Below the pieces are notes generated by a model that was not told the DNA's origin, ran no database searches, and saw nothing but the letters and a program-made list of their open reading frames with translations. From Apostichopus japonicus (taxonomy: Eukaryota > Echinodermata > Holothuroidea > Aspidochirotida > Stichopodidae): a stretch of 64,000 nt of DNA. The position numbers and the translations under genes are program-made. Below, one piece after another: positions 39,240-52,148 of the stretch. The stretch lies in NCBI RefSeq assembly GCF_037975245.1, contig NC_092568.1, forward strand, positions 32,520,501-32,584,500. Direction: 5' to 3'. How positions within the stretch are numbered: position 1 is the first letter of the stretch; each line of letters starts with the position of its first letter.

Positions 39240-42200
39240 ATGGCGGACCCATCCAAACTTTTTGGGGAATGGCAGGCTTGTCTCATGAAAGGAGTTGACT
39301 GTGATTCATGGGGTTTGCTAGTGGAGGCTGTTGAAGAATATCAAAAGTAAGCTTTTCTGGTAAAGATCCTCTTGAACTTGCAAAGAAAAAATGTGAGGAA
39401 TTTCTTGGCCTTACCTAATAGCCTAACATGCTATATGATAGCCAAAATATGTTATTCAACCTAGATGACATTGTTGCTCTTTGATGCAGATTTGATTTTA
39501 CTGTAGTATTTCTTCGTGTTGACCCAACAATTTAGATTGTCAACCGTTTGTAATGATAGAAAACTGTCACAAGAAATACTGATCAGACTGTAAACTGGAC
39601 TAATGAGACTATGAACATTGGATGTACAGTAGATGAGGTGAGGTAGCGTGGACACTTTTTAGCAATGAGAGGGGAAACTTAAATATAACCAGGAATAATT
39701 TCTGCAAGCACATGTTGACTATGTTGGTTTGTGATTCGTACCTAAATTCTTCCATACCAGTGATCTCATGGGGTTTCCTGTTGTGAGAGTGACTTTGTAG
39801 GCTAACCTTGAGCTTCATGATTTTGTGATGTAACCTGCCTGTCACACAACATGACAGCAGTTGTAAGTTTGTTGCTGTAGTTAAGACTACGAAGAGAAAT
39901 GCACAAATTGAACTAGAAGTACACTGCTTTGCCAGGGATGCAACATTTATAGCTACTGTATCAATTCATTCAACATTGATGTTGTATCCCAAATTACCAG
40001 GACTTATCTTTGAATAATCTTGTCATGAAGTGTTCTCTATGTATTACATATCATTGGACTTTAAATTATTATCTTAAAGTGATATGATCTTGAAGTTAGT
40101 TAGCATTATACAGTTTGTTTTGCAAGTCCTTCAAGAATATTAGCAGTTAATAAGGCAGTACCTTTGGGATTTCAAGTTTAATTGCCACAGCTGTTTTGCC
40201 AACTCACTGCAACACACCTATATTTAATCTCTGGAATGCAGTTTCTTTGAAACCCTGAAATTTATTGAGGTTTTCACTATAATGTGGGTTTGGCTTTAAT
40301 CCCAGTATACTTGTTACCAAAATTAAGATTCAACTTAGTATTGTCAGTAGATTAATGAGAACTGAAATAAAAATAGAAAATGCAACAATGTCTGCATGGA
40401 AAGTTGATTAAATGATGATGTCGCATCACCATTATGTGTTCAAGCCGCTTGCTGGGATCTACAGTTTGCTCATCAGATTAGTTCAATTCTCACCATCAGG
40501 GGATTATCAGATTACATCTTAGCCAAGGAAGGGCTTAAGCAGACTAAAATGGTGTGAAGAGCAGAAATAAAAGAGTTAACCAGGTTGAACTCGTAATAAT
40601 AATGGAGACTGAAGCATCATATAATTCATGTTGGTTCTATTACGTCATACCATTTTTTGTACAGGTCCATGCATTTTTCCCATGAAAGGCATTATGATAT
40701 CCCGAATTGCAAGTCAAGTGTTATTTGATCTTTTGTCTGGCTGTAGTCTATACCACACATGCCTGAAGACTGTCTGCTGACATCACGTTCCAAATGATTT
40801 TTTAAACACTTTTTATTTGCCCTTTGGGGTTCATTATTTAAGACGTGTCCGTAGGATTTTGTCTTCATTATTTAAACTGATCGGGTTAAAAACTACCGTG
40901 TTGATTTTGTGTTTTCCATAACTATATTTCAATGTTTTGAAGAATTTTACAAAATTACCCCAAATAACTTCCTGATTATTATTATTATTATTATTACTGT
41001 TATGCTATTATTATTGGTATCATTATCCTTTATTTATAATTTTTTTATGATCAGTTTATTATTTATTATTTATTTATTTATTTATGATTTATTATCTATT
41101 ATTATTATAAATTGTTATAATTATTGTGATCATCGTCATCTTTGTTATGATTATCATTATTATTTTGAAGGTACAAATTTTACACTTAAGCAGAGAAATA
41201 ATACCTTTCTAGATTAATACCAGAATAATACCTTGAAGTAATAAGTACAGAATGATAAGTCCAGAATAATACCTTTAAAAATGTTATTATAAACATGTAC
41301 ATTCACAAAAATTAAAAGAGATTCACAAAGGTTTACAAAGCTACTTTGTACACATGAACTTCACTGAACTGAGCTTGGGAACTACAGGAACATAGATTCA
41401 AGCAAAACAAAGATTTACAAAAGAATAACTAGAATGTTTGTGTGACATGTTGAACTGAAAATAAATTTACTTTTACTCTAAACAATCTCATTGAATTGCA
41501 GGAGGCACCTTACTAATGCCTGTACTTCTACTTTGGTATATATATCATAGTATTCAACTGAATCTATTGACCTGAACTCCTGAAGAACAATCAAAACTTT
41601 CTCTCACCCTTATGACATAGATACTTTATTTCTCATTGGGTTACAGGTTATCAAGACAGGTTATGTACGAAGTTGGCCACTCTTCAACGTTAACAAACAA
41701 GCAGAAGGTTGGTATGTATAAAGTAATAACTACAGGAATTCACTATAGTTTATATTCTGATCAATTTATAGATGGATTTCCAAGAAGTTCATGGCTCCCC
41801 AGCAAGAATTATTTAACGACCCTGCTATTTCATTGAGTCTCTGTGTTTTTTATGGGGGGGGGGTGTGTGGGTGGGTGGTGGGGGGGAAGTAGGGAACGTA
41901 AGAAAGACTGGAGATCTCCCAGGCTATTGGTAAAGTTGTCTGTTATTTGTTATTGTTACTTGGAACAATTAGATAAACAAAGTTGTGATGATTCCATATC
42001 AACATGTTTTTTTTTCCAAACCATTTGCCTTCACTTCTGTATTTTACCTGAGGGGGAGGGGAAGGGAGATGGAAGTGAGGGGCATATCAGTTTGATTACT
42101 CCAAGTTAGTGAAGTTTGAGAAGGAAATTAGTCTGATTCCACAGTAGTAATTTTATTTTGGTACCAATGGGAATGTTTCCAAGTATTAATCAATAAAAGT

Positions 42201-45200
42201 TTGAAATTATGCCAAGACATCTGTGATCTTTTTTATTTTATTATTATTTTTATTTTTATTATTTTCATTTTCATTTAGTTATATATATATATATATATTT
42301 ATATATATAAATATATATTATATATATATATTCTTATCCATCCTCTAGCATGGTTCCATATTTATAGTACATTGCACAACATTTGTACCACACATAATAC
42401 AATTGAGTGGTTAATGAATGAAACAATGGAAATATTTTCTTTTTCTCCCTTTGTCTTTTTGTCTTTTATGTTATAGCAAACTCTGAACAAAATAGCAGCT
42501 TGCCTGGAACTAAGAGCCCAGACATTGCAGGTAAACTTGATTAGATAAGTATTGAACATAAAGTTTGGTTTCTACAAATAATTACGTTTCACTTTGATAA
42601 ATTTTTGCACCACTGGAACTATCTAATAGGTTCTAGTATCAGAAATTTGAAGGAAAGTCCCAAAAGTCATCGGGAAAAGTTCATAGATAATGGTCTAAAC
42701 TGGTGTTTTAGTGTATGGTGTGTTAAATGTTTAAATTTCGGATGTTAACTAAACAGAGCAAAACCCTCAAGCTTGTGCAGTACATGTAGAGATGTTGATT
42801 AAGATACTGGTCTTTCAAGGCTCGTTCAATTCCCGCATCAATGGACACAGATGTACACAGTTTTCTCTTGGATTGGGAAAATAGCGTAAGCTAACATTGG
42901 AAGATATTTACAGTCAAGGAAGTTTCTTCCAGGAAGTAGATTAAAGTACTTAGACTGCCACAGGATGTAACTAGGCCACTATGTGGCTGATAATAACCAC
43001 ATTTGACAACAATTTGAACAATTGAATGGTCTTCAAAAAAAAACGTTTTAATCAGAAACATCTAAGGAAATAGCTAATTATTTATTCTATCATGAGATTG
43101 TTTTTTTTTTTTTGCGTGGTTTTTATTGTCCTTGCTGTGACTACTGGACTATTTGCCCTAGTTTGTCAGTCAATTCAAGGTCGTTTATTGTTACAATAAA
43201 ATCATTCTCAGGAGTATGCGATTTTATATGTTCAGGCTAATAGAATGGATATTAACGGAAAAGTATCACAGCCAACAACTAAAATTAATGTCTGGAAAGG
43301 GATTCACATCAGCGTTATCAGGAATAGAGCTCCTGTATTTACTCAAGATCTATGGAAGCTATTTGACCGGTTCTTAGCCTCGGACAGGCATCCCCTACAA
43401 AGAAATGGTTATAAAAGGTTTTGTCACCAGTACAGAACTTGATAGGCCAGTCCGTGGATAACAGGACTTGTAGCACAAAGGCCACTGGTTGGAATTCCAC
43501 ACCAGCCAATATTTTATTCCCTCTCTCTGTTTGCATTTTATTATCAAGTCGGAAGTCCAAACACCATAGGGTTGATTCATAGCGCTGTTTAAAATAAGTT
43601 GAGAAAGATCGTCACTTCTTGTCCCAGAAGGAGGAAAAAGAATGTATATTATATATATTATAGAGATATAACTTATTGGAACATGGAAATTAAAGAACAA
43701 CACATTCCAGTCACATAACCAACTACACCCCCCACCCACCCCTCCCTCTCCCTTTCCCATGGATCATTTTGTAAAAAGGGTGAAGTGGATCTCTCATTGA
43801 GAAAGTATGGCTGAACTTTCATTACAGACGGTGCAAATATGCTATTGCATATATATCATCGTATTAGTAGTAAACAGAACCAATTTCTCGGAAAGAGTAA
43901 AGTTTAGTATAAATGGCAACAAATGTGTACACTTTAGTGACACAAAATTGTGAGGGAAGAAAAAATAAAAACAATCACAAATTAAAGATTCAGGACAAGT
44001 AAAGTTCAATCTTTTTCTTTATATATATATATATCTTTACTTCTTCATCTGTCCTGTTGGTTTGCAGAAACCTCAGGATCGGGAAGGTATATCATTGGAC
44101 GAGCTCAAGAGACTGGAGTCATCGTTAATCTCCTTACAGAACAATGCAGCTTGTGAATTCCCCGTAGACTTCAGTATTAACCCATTAATGACTCAAAGGT
44201 ATGACGGCAACATCAATTTACAGCTTCTATTACTTTTCTCTTCTCTCTTTATTGTTTAAACATTTTTAAGATTGTCTTACCTTAATTTAAATATAATGAC
44301 CCCACCCACTCCTCTACCCATCTCAATAACAGGTCACCTTAGTTAGTATATTAGGTACAGTAATTAAACATTGTAAACAAGCAACTAAGAGACTCATCAC
44401 CCAAAAAATATGACCAGAAAATCATATGATTTTGTTTATTGATTTTGTACCATAAAAGCAATATTGACTACCCCGCCAAGGCCCAGATGTTGTAGATGCA
44501 TCTCTGTCTAAGTGTACTTCTTATTCAAAAAATCTGGGCTTCACCCTTAGCATTACATTTAACACTACTAATTCTTATTGCAATCTGAAGAAATCTATGT
44601 TAAAATCGGGCCTTAATATTAGTATGGCCCTTATCAATGGTACCGCTGGAGACCAACTAATTGTATCATTTTGAAATTATTCTTGTGTTCTTGTGTGTGT
44701 TAAAGTAATAACATTCTTAACAGAAAGTGACCAAGCTTATGCGACAAAGATCAATAAGAACCCAAGTCGTTGACTTGGCATTGTGTGAAATATGTTGATT
44801 AACAAGACGGACTTTTGTGATAGTGAGCCGATATATACAAGCTACTCTGACTCCGTTTTTTGGTTCCGATGCTTTGGCATGCATCGGAACCCATGCAGTC
44901 AAGTTGGTGTATGTGCATATGGGTGTGTTTGTATGTGATGGCAATAGTTTGTAAACACTGTATCTCAAGAAGGAAATATGTGATTGATGTCATACTTGGT
45001 ATATATGTGTTGTCATTGTCAGTTGATGATCCCTATTATGTTTGTTGGGGCTGTCATGCATATTAATGAGTGGGCGGGGCTTGACGTAAAACTCTGAAAA
45101 TGTCGATATCTCTTTCACTCTTACATAGTAAGTACATGTTCTTTGCAACAACAATTTTACCTCATTCATATTCATGAGTGGATGGGCTTAATGGAAAATC

Positions 45201-48200
45201 TTCAAAAACAGCCTGTAAAAATGATATCTCAATAAACACAAATTGAATCATTGTCATACTTGGTAGGTAGGTGACCTAGGATGAGTAGACGTGCCCTCTT
45301 GTTTTTGGTTCTCGTCTCATGAACATTAACCGGTGGTCAAGGGCTTATGAGATCATAAAATTTGACCTCATTAATATTCATGCATGTACCTAATTTCATA
45401 GGATGTCAATAAATAGACTTTGTCCACATGATAACTGATTCCCGGTACCTTCCTTTATATGTTGCCACATTAGTCAATACATTTTGTTGTGCACAAGTTT
45501 ATGAATCAACAAAATGTTTGGCCTACCACACTATGAATATGTTTGTGCATTGAACCACTAAACGTTTTCGTTTTCTGGTTATTAAATAACTTTTTTTTAA
45601 ATATCTTTTTCTTTCATCAATCAAACATATTCCCTTTGTACTCTCACAGTTTTTGGCACTTCCCATTTCATCTACCAGTTAACATTTATCTCCAAACAGT
45701 CCAAGATGTTTCTTTCTTCAGAGTCATGATTTGTGTTAAACCTCTTTTTAATTCCGTATAATTTTCAGGTTAAATATTCAGAGAGGTAATTTTGAGATTG
45801 ATTTAGAGGGAGATGAAATTGATGGACAACAGGTCAGAGATGACAGCGACGAAGATGAAGATGACAAAACCTCTCGAGCAGAATCTCGACTCCAAGATCT
45901 GAGAGTATCCCATGCAAGCATCAAACCAGCTGGTATTAAACAAGTTTCTATATCATCATTGTATTCTACTATTCATAAAGTCACCGTATCCATGGTAATA
46001 AGTCAGAATAATTGCAACATGTCAGATACCGGTACAGTTGAAATTTATAGATATAATGCTTGTTTTAGACAATTGAAATGTCTGATATAAATAACTATTA
46101 ATGTCCCCCATCTGCTTGCAGATGTTTCTCGCTTTCTTAATAAACATACAATTTTTTGTTTCTTTGAATAAAGAATAAGCAAAACCAGACATAAAGCGTA
46201 AAATAAGGGAAACATGAAAGTGTGTCGCTTGTGTTAATGACCAAAAGAAAACCCCCAGGGATAATCCAATCCCTGCTTCACATGCCATCATTGACAGTTT
46301 CAACTAAATTCCAGTCCCACCGAATTTGCAAGTGTTAAAATCTCTTTCATATTTCTTGCTCTTTATTTATCTGTCAGTAGAATTCAGCATGAAGTCAGTT
46401 TCAAGTTGGATTTGATTGACACTGCTTACGATCTCTTTGGAACTTTAATTATGGGTACAGGGATGAAAAGGGTTCAGACTATTGTTCTCCCCCCCCCCAC
46501 CCCCGACCCAACCCCCGGCTTCATGCCACCATCATGTAGTACAAAAAGCTCACAAGTTTAATACAGGGGGACACAGCTAATCTGCTTTAAATTGTTGTTA
46601 ATGCACTTGCAGCACAGGCCTGTAGAAGACTGCCAGCAACATGAAGTAGTGCTGAAGATGTCTCAAGTCAGAAAATGTGATGTGATATTAATTTCTTTTC
46701 TGTCAACAGGAACTTTACTACCGAGGATACCCCCTGAAGCTGGAAAAACAAATCTTACCATTAGAATTGATAAACTTGGACTGAAGGACTTGTTTACTTA
46801 TTTGGATCCGTTTTTAGTTGTATTAGTGAAGGGTAAGAAAAAATGGGCAAAGTAGTGAAAGTTAGGCGAAGGGTAGAGGATAGATAGAGACAGAAAAAGA
46901 TTTAAAAAAAGCAAAAGAATTTGAAAGTTAATGTTGTTAATATTTAATGTTGTGTCAAAAATTTGTGTAATTTACAGATATATGTATTGACTTGACACCT
47001 CTGGCAAGTGTTTGCTTAGTTTATAAGGAGACTGGCTTATTTATATCATCACTGGATATTATGTATTTTACATGTTATTGTTTAAGCTGATCAATAGGAT
47101 AAGAGGTTTACATCTGCCTGACAGCCAGTGCAAGTTTTTCTTTCCTCAAATTCCAATTTTGTCGTGTATCGGTGTTCAGCAGAAAAGTCACTTTCAGCAA
47201 GAATTCGCCAACCTCTATAGCCCACTGTCATAGCATATGTATGTAAAGCCTAGCCTACTATGCATATAAGAGTTTTTGTCTATAAGATGTTTTTGTCTAT
47301 AACTGGTGTGGATAATTACTAACTTGTTGGTCAAGAATACAAATATATCATCTACTTGTGTATAGAACTCTGTTTCCCAAACTGTTGTCATGCCATCCAT
47401 GGTGATCATTATTGTGACTTCTTTAGCCTTTGAAGAAGATCCTGCTAGGATCGAAATGTCAGGCCAACTTACTTTCACACATTCTCCTACACAGGCTCTC
47501 TAGTGGATAAGCAGTTTGCTAACAGTTTTATGTTATTTTGTTTTCTTTAGAGTAGCCACAACCCATAATGTTTGAGGGCCTAAAATTCCCCAGAGCCTAA
47601 CCACAACCCATAATGTACTCCCTGGGGACTCATAATTAAGTTACACATCAACTGATTTGATTGCAAACAGACAGATTATTAAAAGAGCATATTGAGTTAA
47701 AGTTTCACCCCAAAGTGATGCCTGCATACTATTAATTATGATCCTAACGCTACTCAAAAACATTTACCAAACTTATTTGTGCGAAAAACGTCTTGAATCT
47801 TACCAAATTTAGGATGAACGTTTGTCAGCAAAATGGCTAGTTATCCAAGGATAAGCAACAAATTTAAACGTACTATCTTTTACATAGCCTATGCATTTCA
47901 TGCATTAAGGTCAAGTCAGGTTGTCTCAGTACTGGCAATATTACATGTGAAATTTTGTCATCAGAAGCTGGGAATGAATCTATTGCGTGCCAGAAACATG
48001 GTTTACCAATCAACTTAGTGTTTTTTTTTTACAGCACCCCTGCAGCTCCTGACCCATGTTAACCCCACTTTTGGGTTTTGATATACAGTTTGGGAAAGCA
48101 TGAGTTATAGAACACTGCTCTAGATATGCAAGTGAGTCTGATTATCAGTGAAATATCGTCGTTGAGTCATTTAGTACAGAATTTTACAAGCTCGGTGCTT

Positions 48201-51200
48201 TAAGTATTGGGTTATTTGACAATTTCAGGTGCAATGGTTAATAAAGCATGTACTGCTCAAATGAATTACCAGCTAGTGAAAGACAACTCAACTTTCCCAA
48301 AACTGTGCAACAAAATACTCTGTAATGTCTAATTTATAATCTCGTCCTCTTGATAGATAAGACCGGTATTGATGTCACCAGGTCCCAGGATACACCAGTC
48401 TCCACGGAGAGGGAGGATCCCTACATCTTATTCGGCGTCAATGTTGAAATACAGAAACCGTTAGAGAATTTACCACCAGGTTAGTCTCAGATTCAAGTTG
48501 CATAGTAAATTAAGTAATTATTTAATGTTACATTGTTATGTTAACATTTTCACATTAAAATGTTACATTGTCATGTTAACATTATCACATTTAAATGTTA
48601 CATTTTCATGTTAACATTATCACATTTAAATGTCACATTGTTTTGTCAACATATCACATTTAAATGTTAAATTGTCATGTTAACATTATCACATTTAAAT
48701 GTTACATTGTCATGTTAACATTATCACATTTTAATGTTGCATTGCCATGTTACATTATCACATTTAAATGTTACATTGTCATGTTAACATTATCACATTT
48801 AATGTTACATTGCCATGTTACATTATCACATTTAAATGTTACATTGCCATGTTACATTATCACATTGTCATGTTACATTGTCATGTTCCATTATCACATT
48901 TAAATGTTACATTGTCATGTTAACATTATCACATTTAAATGTTACATTGTCATGTTAACATTATCACATTTAAATGTTACATTGCCATGTTAACATTATC
49001 ACATTTAAATGTTACATTGCCATGTTAACATGATCACATTTAAATGTTACATTGTCATGTTCACATTATCACATTTAAATGTTACATTTTCATGTTAAAA
49101 TTATCACATTTAAATGTTACATTGTCATGTTACATTATCACATTTAAATTTTACATTGCCATGTTACATGATCCTATTACATGATCACAAATTCATGTTA
49201 CATTGTTCATACCACCATTAAAACCATATATATATTTATTTGATTCTAACTGTGGATGTAGCATCTGCTACCTATTTACATACCAAAATCATGTTTACCT
49301 AAGAAGGCAAAAGACATGACATTTTCATCTCAGTTATAATAGTGAAACTCTATATCGGAATTGATATTGTCCAAAATATTCGAAATATTTCAAATCATTT
49401 TCTCCAAGAGATTTTAGTAATGATGAAAGCAAAGGTAAGTTCACAGACTTTACATTAACTTTGTTAGTATCATCTAGGATTTTGCTTTGAAAAGTGTGCA
49501 CAGTTAAAATGTTAAAACCAAGAAGTTTAGGAAGCCTTTGCCTGACTCTGAAGTAGTTACACCATATCAACTGATAATGTTTTGGATATAGGTATTCTGT
49601 CTGAACAGTCAATTGTGGATAAAACAAAGAGAAACATTTTATTGTTGCTAGTTCAGGATTCTTGCCAGTCACTTGAGCAAACTAGTTCTGTGCTCTACCA
49701 ACACTACGCTACCTCAAGTGTTCACTGGTATTAAAAATTTTACCTTCCGATTGCTTGGAATCCCTTTTTAATGAAATCTTTTGTTGCAAAAGAGCAAAAA
49801 TTTGTATTTTATTCATGCTGATAATTATGTATGGAGCCATTGTCCACTACAGAAGGTTGGCAAAAATGTTATATCTGTTCATGAACAGTTTTGCCCAAGT
49901 CAGTTCTCAATGTTCCGTTGTATGTTACTTTACACGAATAGGTACACTGCTCAACTGAACATACATGGTGTGGTGAATTACACAGTATTAAGTTATGATA
50001 AAAATGACACATGGAATAATATATCCAGTACACATTGTGGAATGTTATGCAAAGTGATCAAATTTGCTATGCAAAGTCGTATAGCATCTTTTTTACACTG
50101 GAACCATGTCATTATATATTCTGACAGAGTTTAGAACATTCATAACAGCTACACAAACTTTGAACACTAAATTATACCCTGTGATGGTGTGAGGTAGTTT
50201 GGGGTAAGAAATTAAGCACACAGTGAATTATTCCATGCTTCTCTTTGTTTCTTACAACAGACTCCTCAAAACACCACTGATTCCTCTTACATCTCCAAAA
50301 ACATCCAGCCTTCCTTTCCAACTTCCACTATATTCTTCTACACAACACTACTTTTTAAGAAAAAGTCGTCCAGGAAAGAACCTGGGCACGAAAACCAAAC
50401 TACTGAACGACTGATCCGCTCTCAGCCCCTGGGATGTGACTGGGTGATCATCGTCAGGTGTGAATCACCATTCCCCTCGAAAGGGAACAGATACTACACA
50501 ACACTGTCTCCTCTATCCTAAAACACACCCTCGGCTTCTCACTTTCCTTTTCGCCGTTCATGCCTCAGCTCCTCACCTCACAAAGGCCACAGCTCAACTC
50601 CCCAAAACCCTTCTACCTTCTTCTCCTCGTCTCTAGCTTTTTCCTTTAATCCTTTAATAAGTCTTTACAAGTCTGAGTAAGCCCAGCCTTTTAATCCCCT
50701 TAAGCTATCCCTAGGACATTTTTAAGCAGCTAATGTAACAAAGCACAGCTTTCTGCTCCCTACTTGCAGACTTCACTACAGATGGTGACTCTTTTTACTT
50801 GTTTTTTGCATTTAAGATTCTATGTTGATATGGATTTGCATAATATCTGCATATCTTATTTGGGGCTTTGTCTTCTATTTTTGCAAAGGTTCTGCCATTT
50901 TCTTTGAGTTCAAACACTACAAGTTAAAGAAAAGAGCAATCAGTACCAAATGTTACGCCTTCCTAGAGATGGACGAAATGAAACCTGGACCTCTGGTCAT
51001 TGAACTGTGAGTTGTTCTGTACATTGTTAAAGCTGTATTTGTAAGTTGAATAGTGACAGTGAAATTATCCGTGTCCCTTCATGTGGTACTCACATAACTG
51101 GGTACCCCGCTCTATCTAACTTACTTGTGAGTTGTACTGTACATTGTTAAAGCTGTATTTGTAAGTTGCATGGTGACAGTGAATTATTCGTGTCCCTTCA

Positions 51201-52148
51201 TGTGGTACTCACAATTTAATTGGGTACCCTGCTCTATCTTACTTGTAAGTTGTGAGTTGTACTGTACATTGCTTAAGCTGTATTTGTAAGTTGCATGGTG
51301 ACAGTGAATTATTTGTGTCCCTTCATGTGGTACTCACATAACTGGGTACCCCGCTCTATCTAACTTACTTGTGAGTTGTACTGTACATTGTTAAAGCTAT
51401 ATTTGTAAGTTGCATGGTCACAGTGAATTATTTGTGTCCCTTCATGTGGTACTCACATATAATTGGGTACCCGCTCTATCTAACTTATTCAGCCTTTTAG
51501 CTAAGAGCGTGTGTATTATAGATCTACACCCTTCCAGGAGTCTCAGGATACATATTTGATGTAACATCAAAACGATCACAAGGTCACAGTCTCGATGTCA
51601 TGTGACTGGTGCTAAGAATGGATCAGTTTGATTGTTTGGCTTTCATGCCCAGGCGATGATAGCGTGGGTAAATTTTCTTAAAAGGCACCCCTCTATCTCT
51701 GACCAAGAGATCTATGCTAAATCACGACCGTTTGTCTCTTCCTTATCAAATGAATTGGAAATCGATTCATTCAGTTGATGAAACGTCAAAGTTCAATATT
51801 CAATTTCAACATTAGCGATGTGATTTCGATGAACAAAGTGGCACATTATGTTTTGGGCCTTCTTCAATCTAAAATACAGATTTGTGAAAAGGAAATCAAT
51901 TTCAATTCAAGAGCCCTTTCCCTGCATTAACCAAAACTGATCTTATGGTGTTGATTGTTTGCAAAGAAATCTGATCAAGTAGGAAAGGAATGGTGAGATA
52001 TTTGTCATATTTCCAAGCATTTATGGGATTATCCTTTGCTTGTTTCTTCAGATATAAGAAGCCGACAGATTACCGAAGAAAGAAACTCAGCTTACTGACC
52101 AATAAAACCTTGTATTTACATCTCCATCTCACTCTTCAAAGGTCATAG
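39240..52148 (+). CDS. AIDA: AIDA, axin interactor dorsalization-associated protein, complete, nine exons
   Basis: AIDA binds Axin and blocks Axin-driven JNK activation. In zebrafish it antagonises dorsalisation. Exons: 39240-39346, 41647-41707, 42477-42530, 44068-44198, 45769-45932, 46710-46832, 48357-48479, 50889-51006 and 52052-52148 (TAG). They total 978 nt in perfect phase, giving 325 residues (vertebrate protein about 306). N-terminal helical domain: DSWGLLVEAVEEYQK and LNKIAACLELRAQTLQ. Exon 5 is an acidic linker (DDSDEDEDD), longer than I recall in vertebrates. The C2 domain begins at GTLLPRIPPEAGKTNLTIRI (~173), continues with DKTGIDVTRSQDTPV and GSAIFFEFKHYKLKKR, and ends MKPGPLVIELYKKPTDYRRK. 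The ATG context ACAACATGG is favourable. Introns are full of repeats. Confidence 0.97.
42282..42331. repeat. (TA)n microsatellite in AIDA intron 2
   Basis: Interrupted TA repeat of about 50 bp. Confidence 0.85.
43447..43520 (+). mobile_element. Possible tRNA-derived SINE head in AIDA intron 3
   Basis: TGGATAACAGG resembles a pol III A box and GGTTGGAATTCC, 32 bp later, resembles a B box with one substitution and one insertion. The spacing is tRNA-like but the fold is poor. Weak call. Confidence 0.28.
44740..45390. repeat. Dispersed-repeat-like stretch in AIDA intron 4 with hairpin and internal duplication
   Basis: GGTTCCGATGC (44862-44872) and GCATCGGAACC (44881-44891) form an 11-bp perfect stem with an 8-nt loop. 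Two related units, CATATTAATGAGTGGGCGGG (from 45058) and CATATTCATGAGTGGATGGG (near 45168), are each followed by GATATCTC. The class is unknown. Confidence 0.5.
48520..49210. repeat. ~36-bp minisatellite in AIDA intron 7, ~18 units
   Basis: The consensus is ACATTTAAATGTTACATTGT then CATGTTAACATTATC. The array begins about 40 bp after the exon 7 donor. The unit is rich in short palindromes (ATTTAAAT, TGTTAACA), and several units have lost a TAACA segment. Confidence 0.95.
50350..50503 (-). mobile_element. SINE-like repeat with U2 snRNA-like head, copy 2 (AIDA intron 7)
   Basis: Same orientation and body as 37125-37295, with roughly 15-20% difference by eye. The U2-like head is shorter, keeping only GTGTAGTATCTGTTC. 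Both copies end in a CCAGG...CCTGG stem followed by CTTTTTAAGAAA on the plus strand. About 385 bp from the exon 8 acceptor. Confidence 0.58.
51007..51490 (+). repeat. ~120-bp tandem repeat beginning exactly at the AIDA exon 8 donor, four units
   Basis: Units start with GTGAGTTGT(T/A)CTGTACATTG at 51007, 51127, 51252 and 51371. Each also carries GTGTCCCTTCATGTGGTACT. The first six bases of unit 1 are the working 5' splice site, so three extra consensus GTGAGT donors lie downstream. Confidence 0.93.

Noticed and set aside
48520..49210. CRISPR-like array
   Set aside because: This is a eukaryotic intronic minisatellite. Units abut directly, with no unique spacers and no cas genes.
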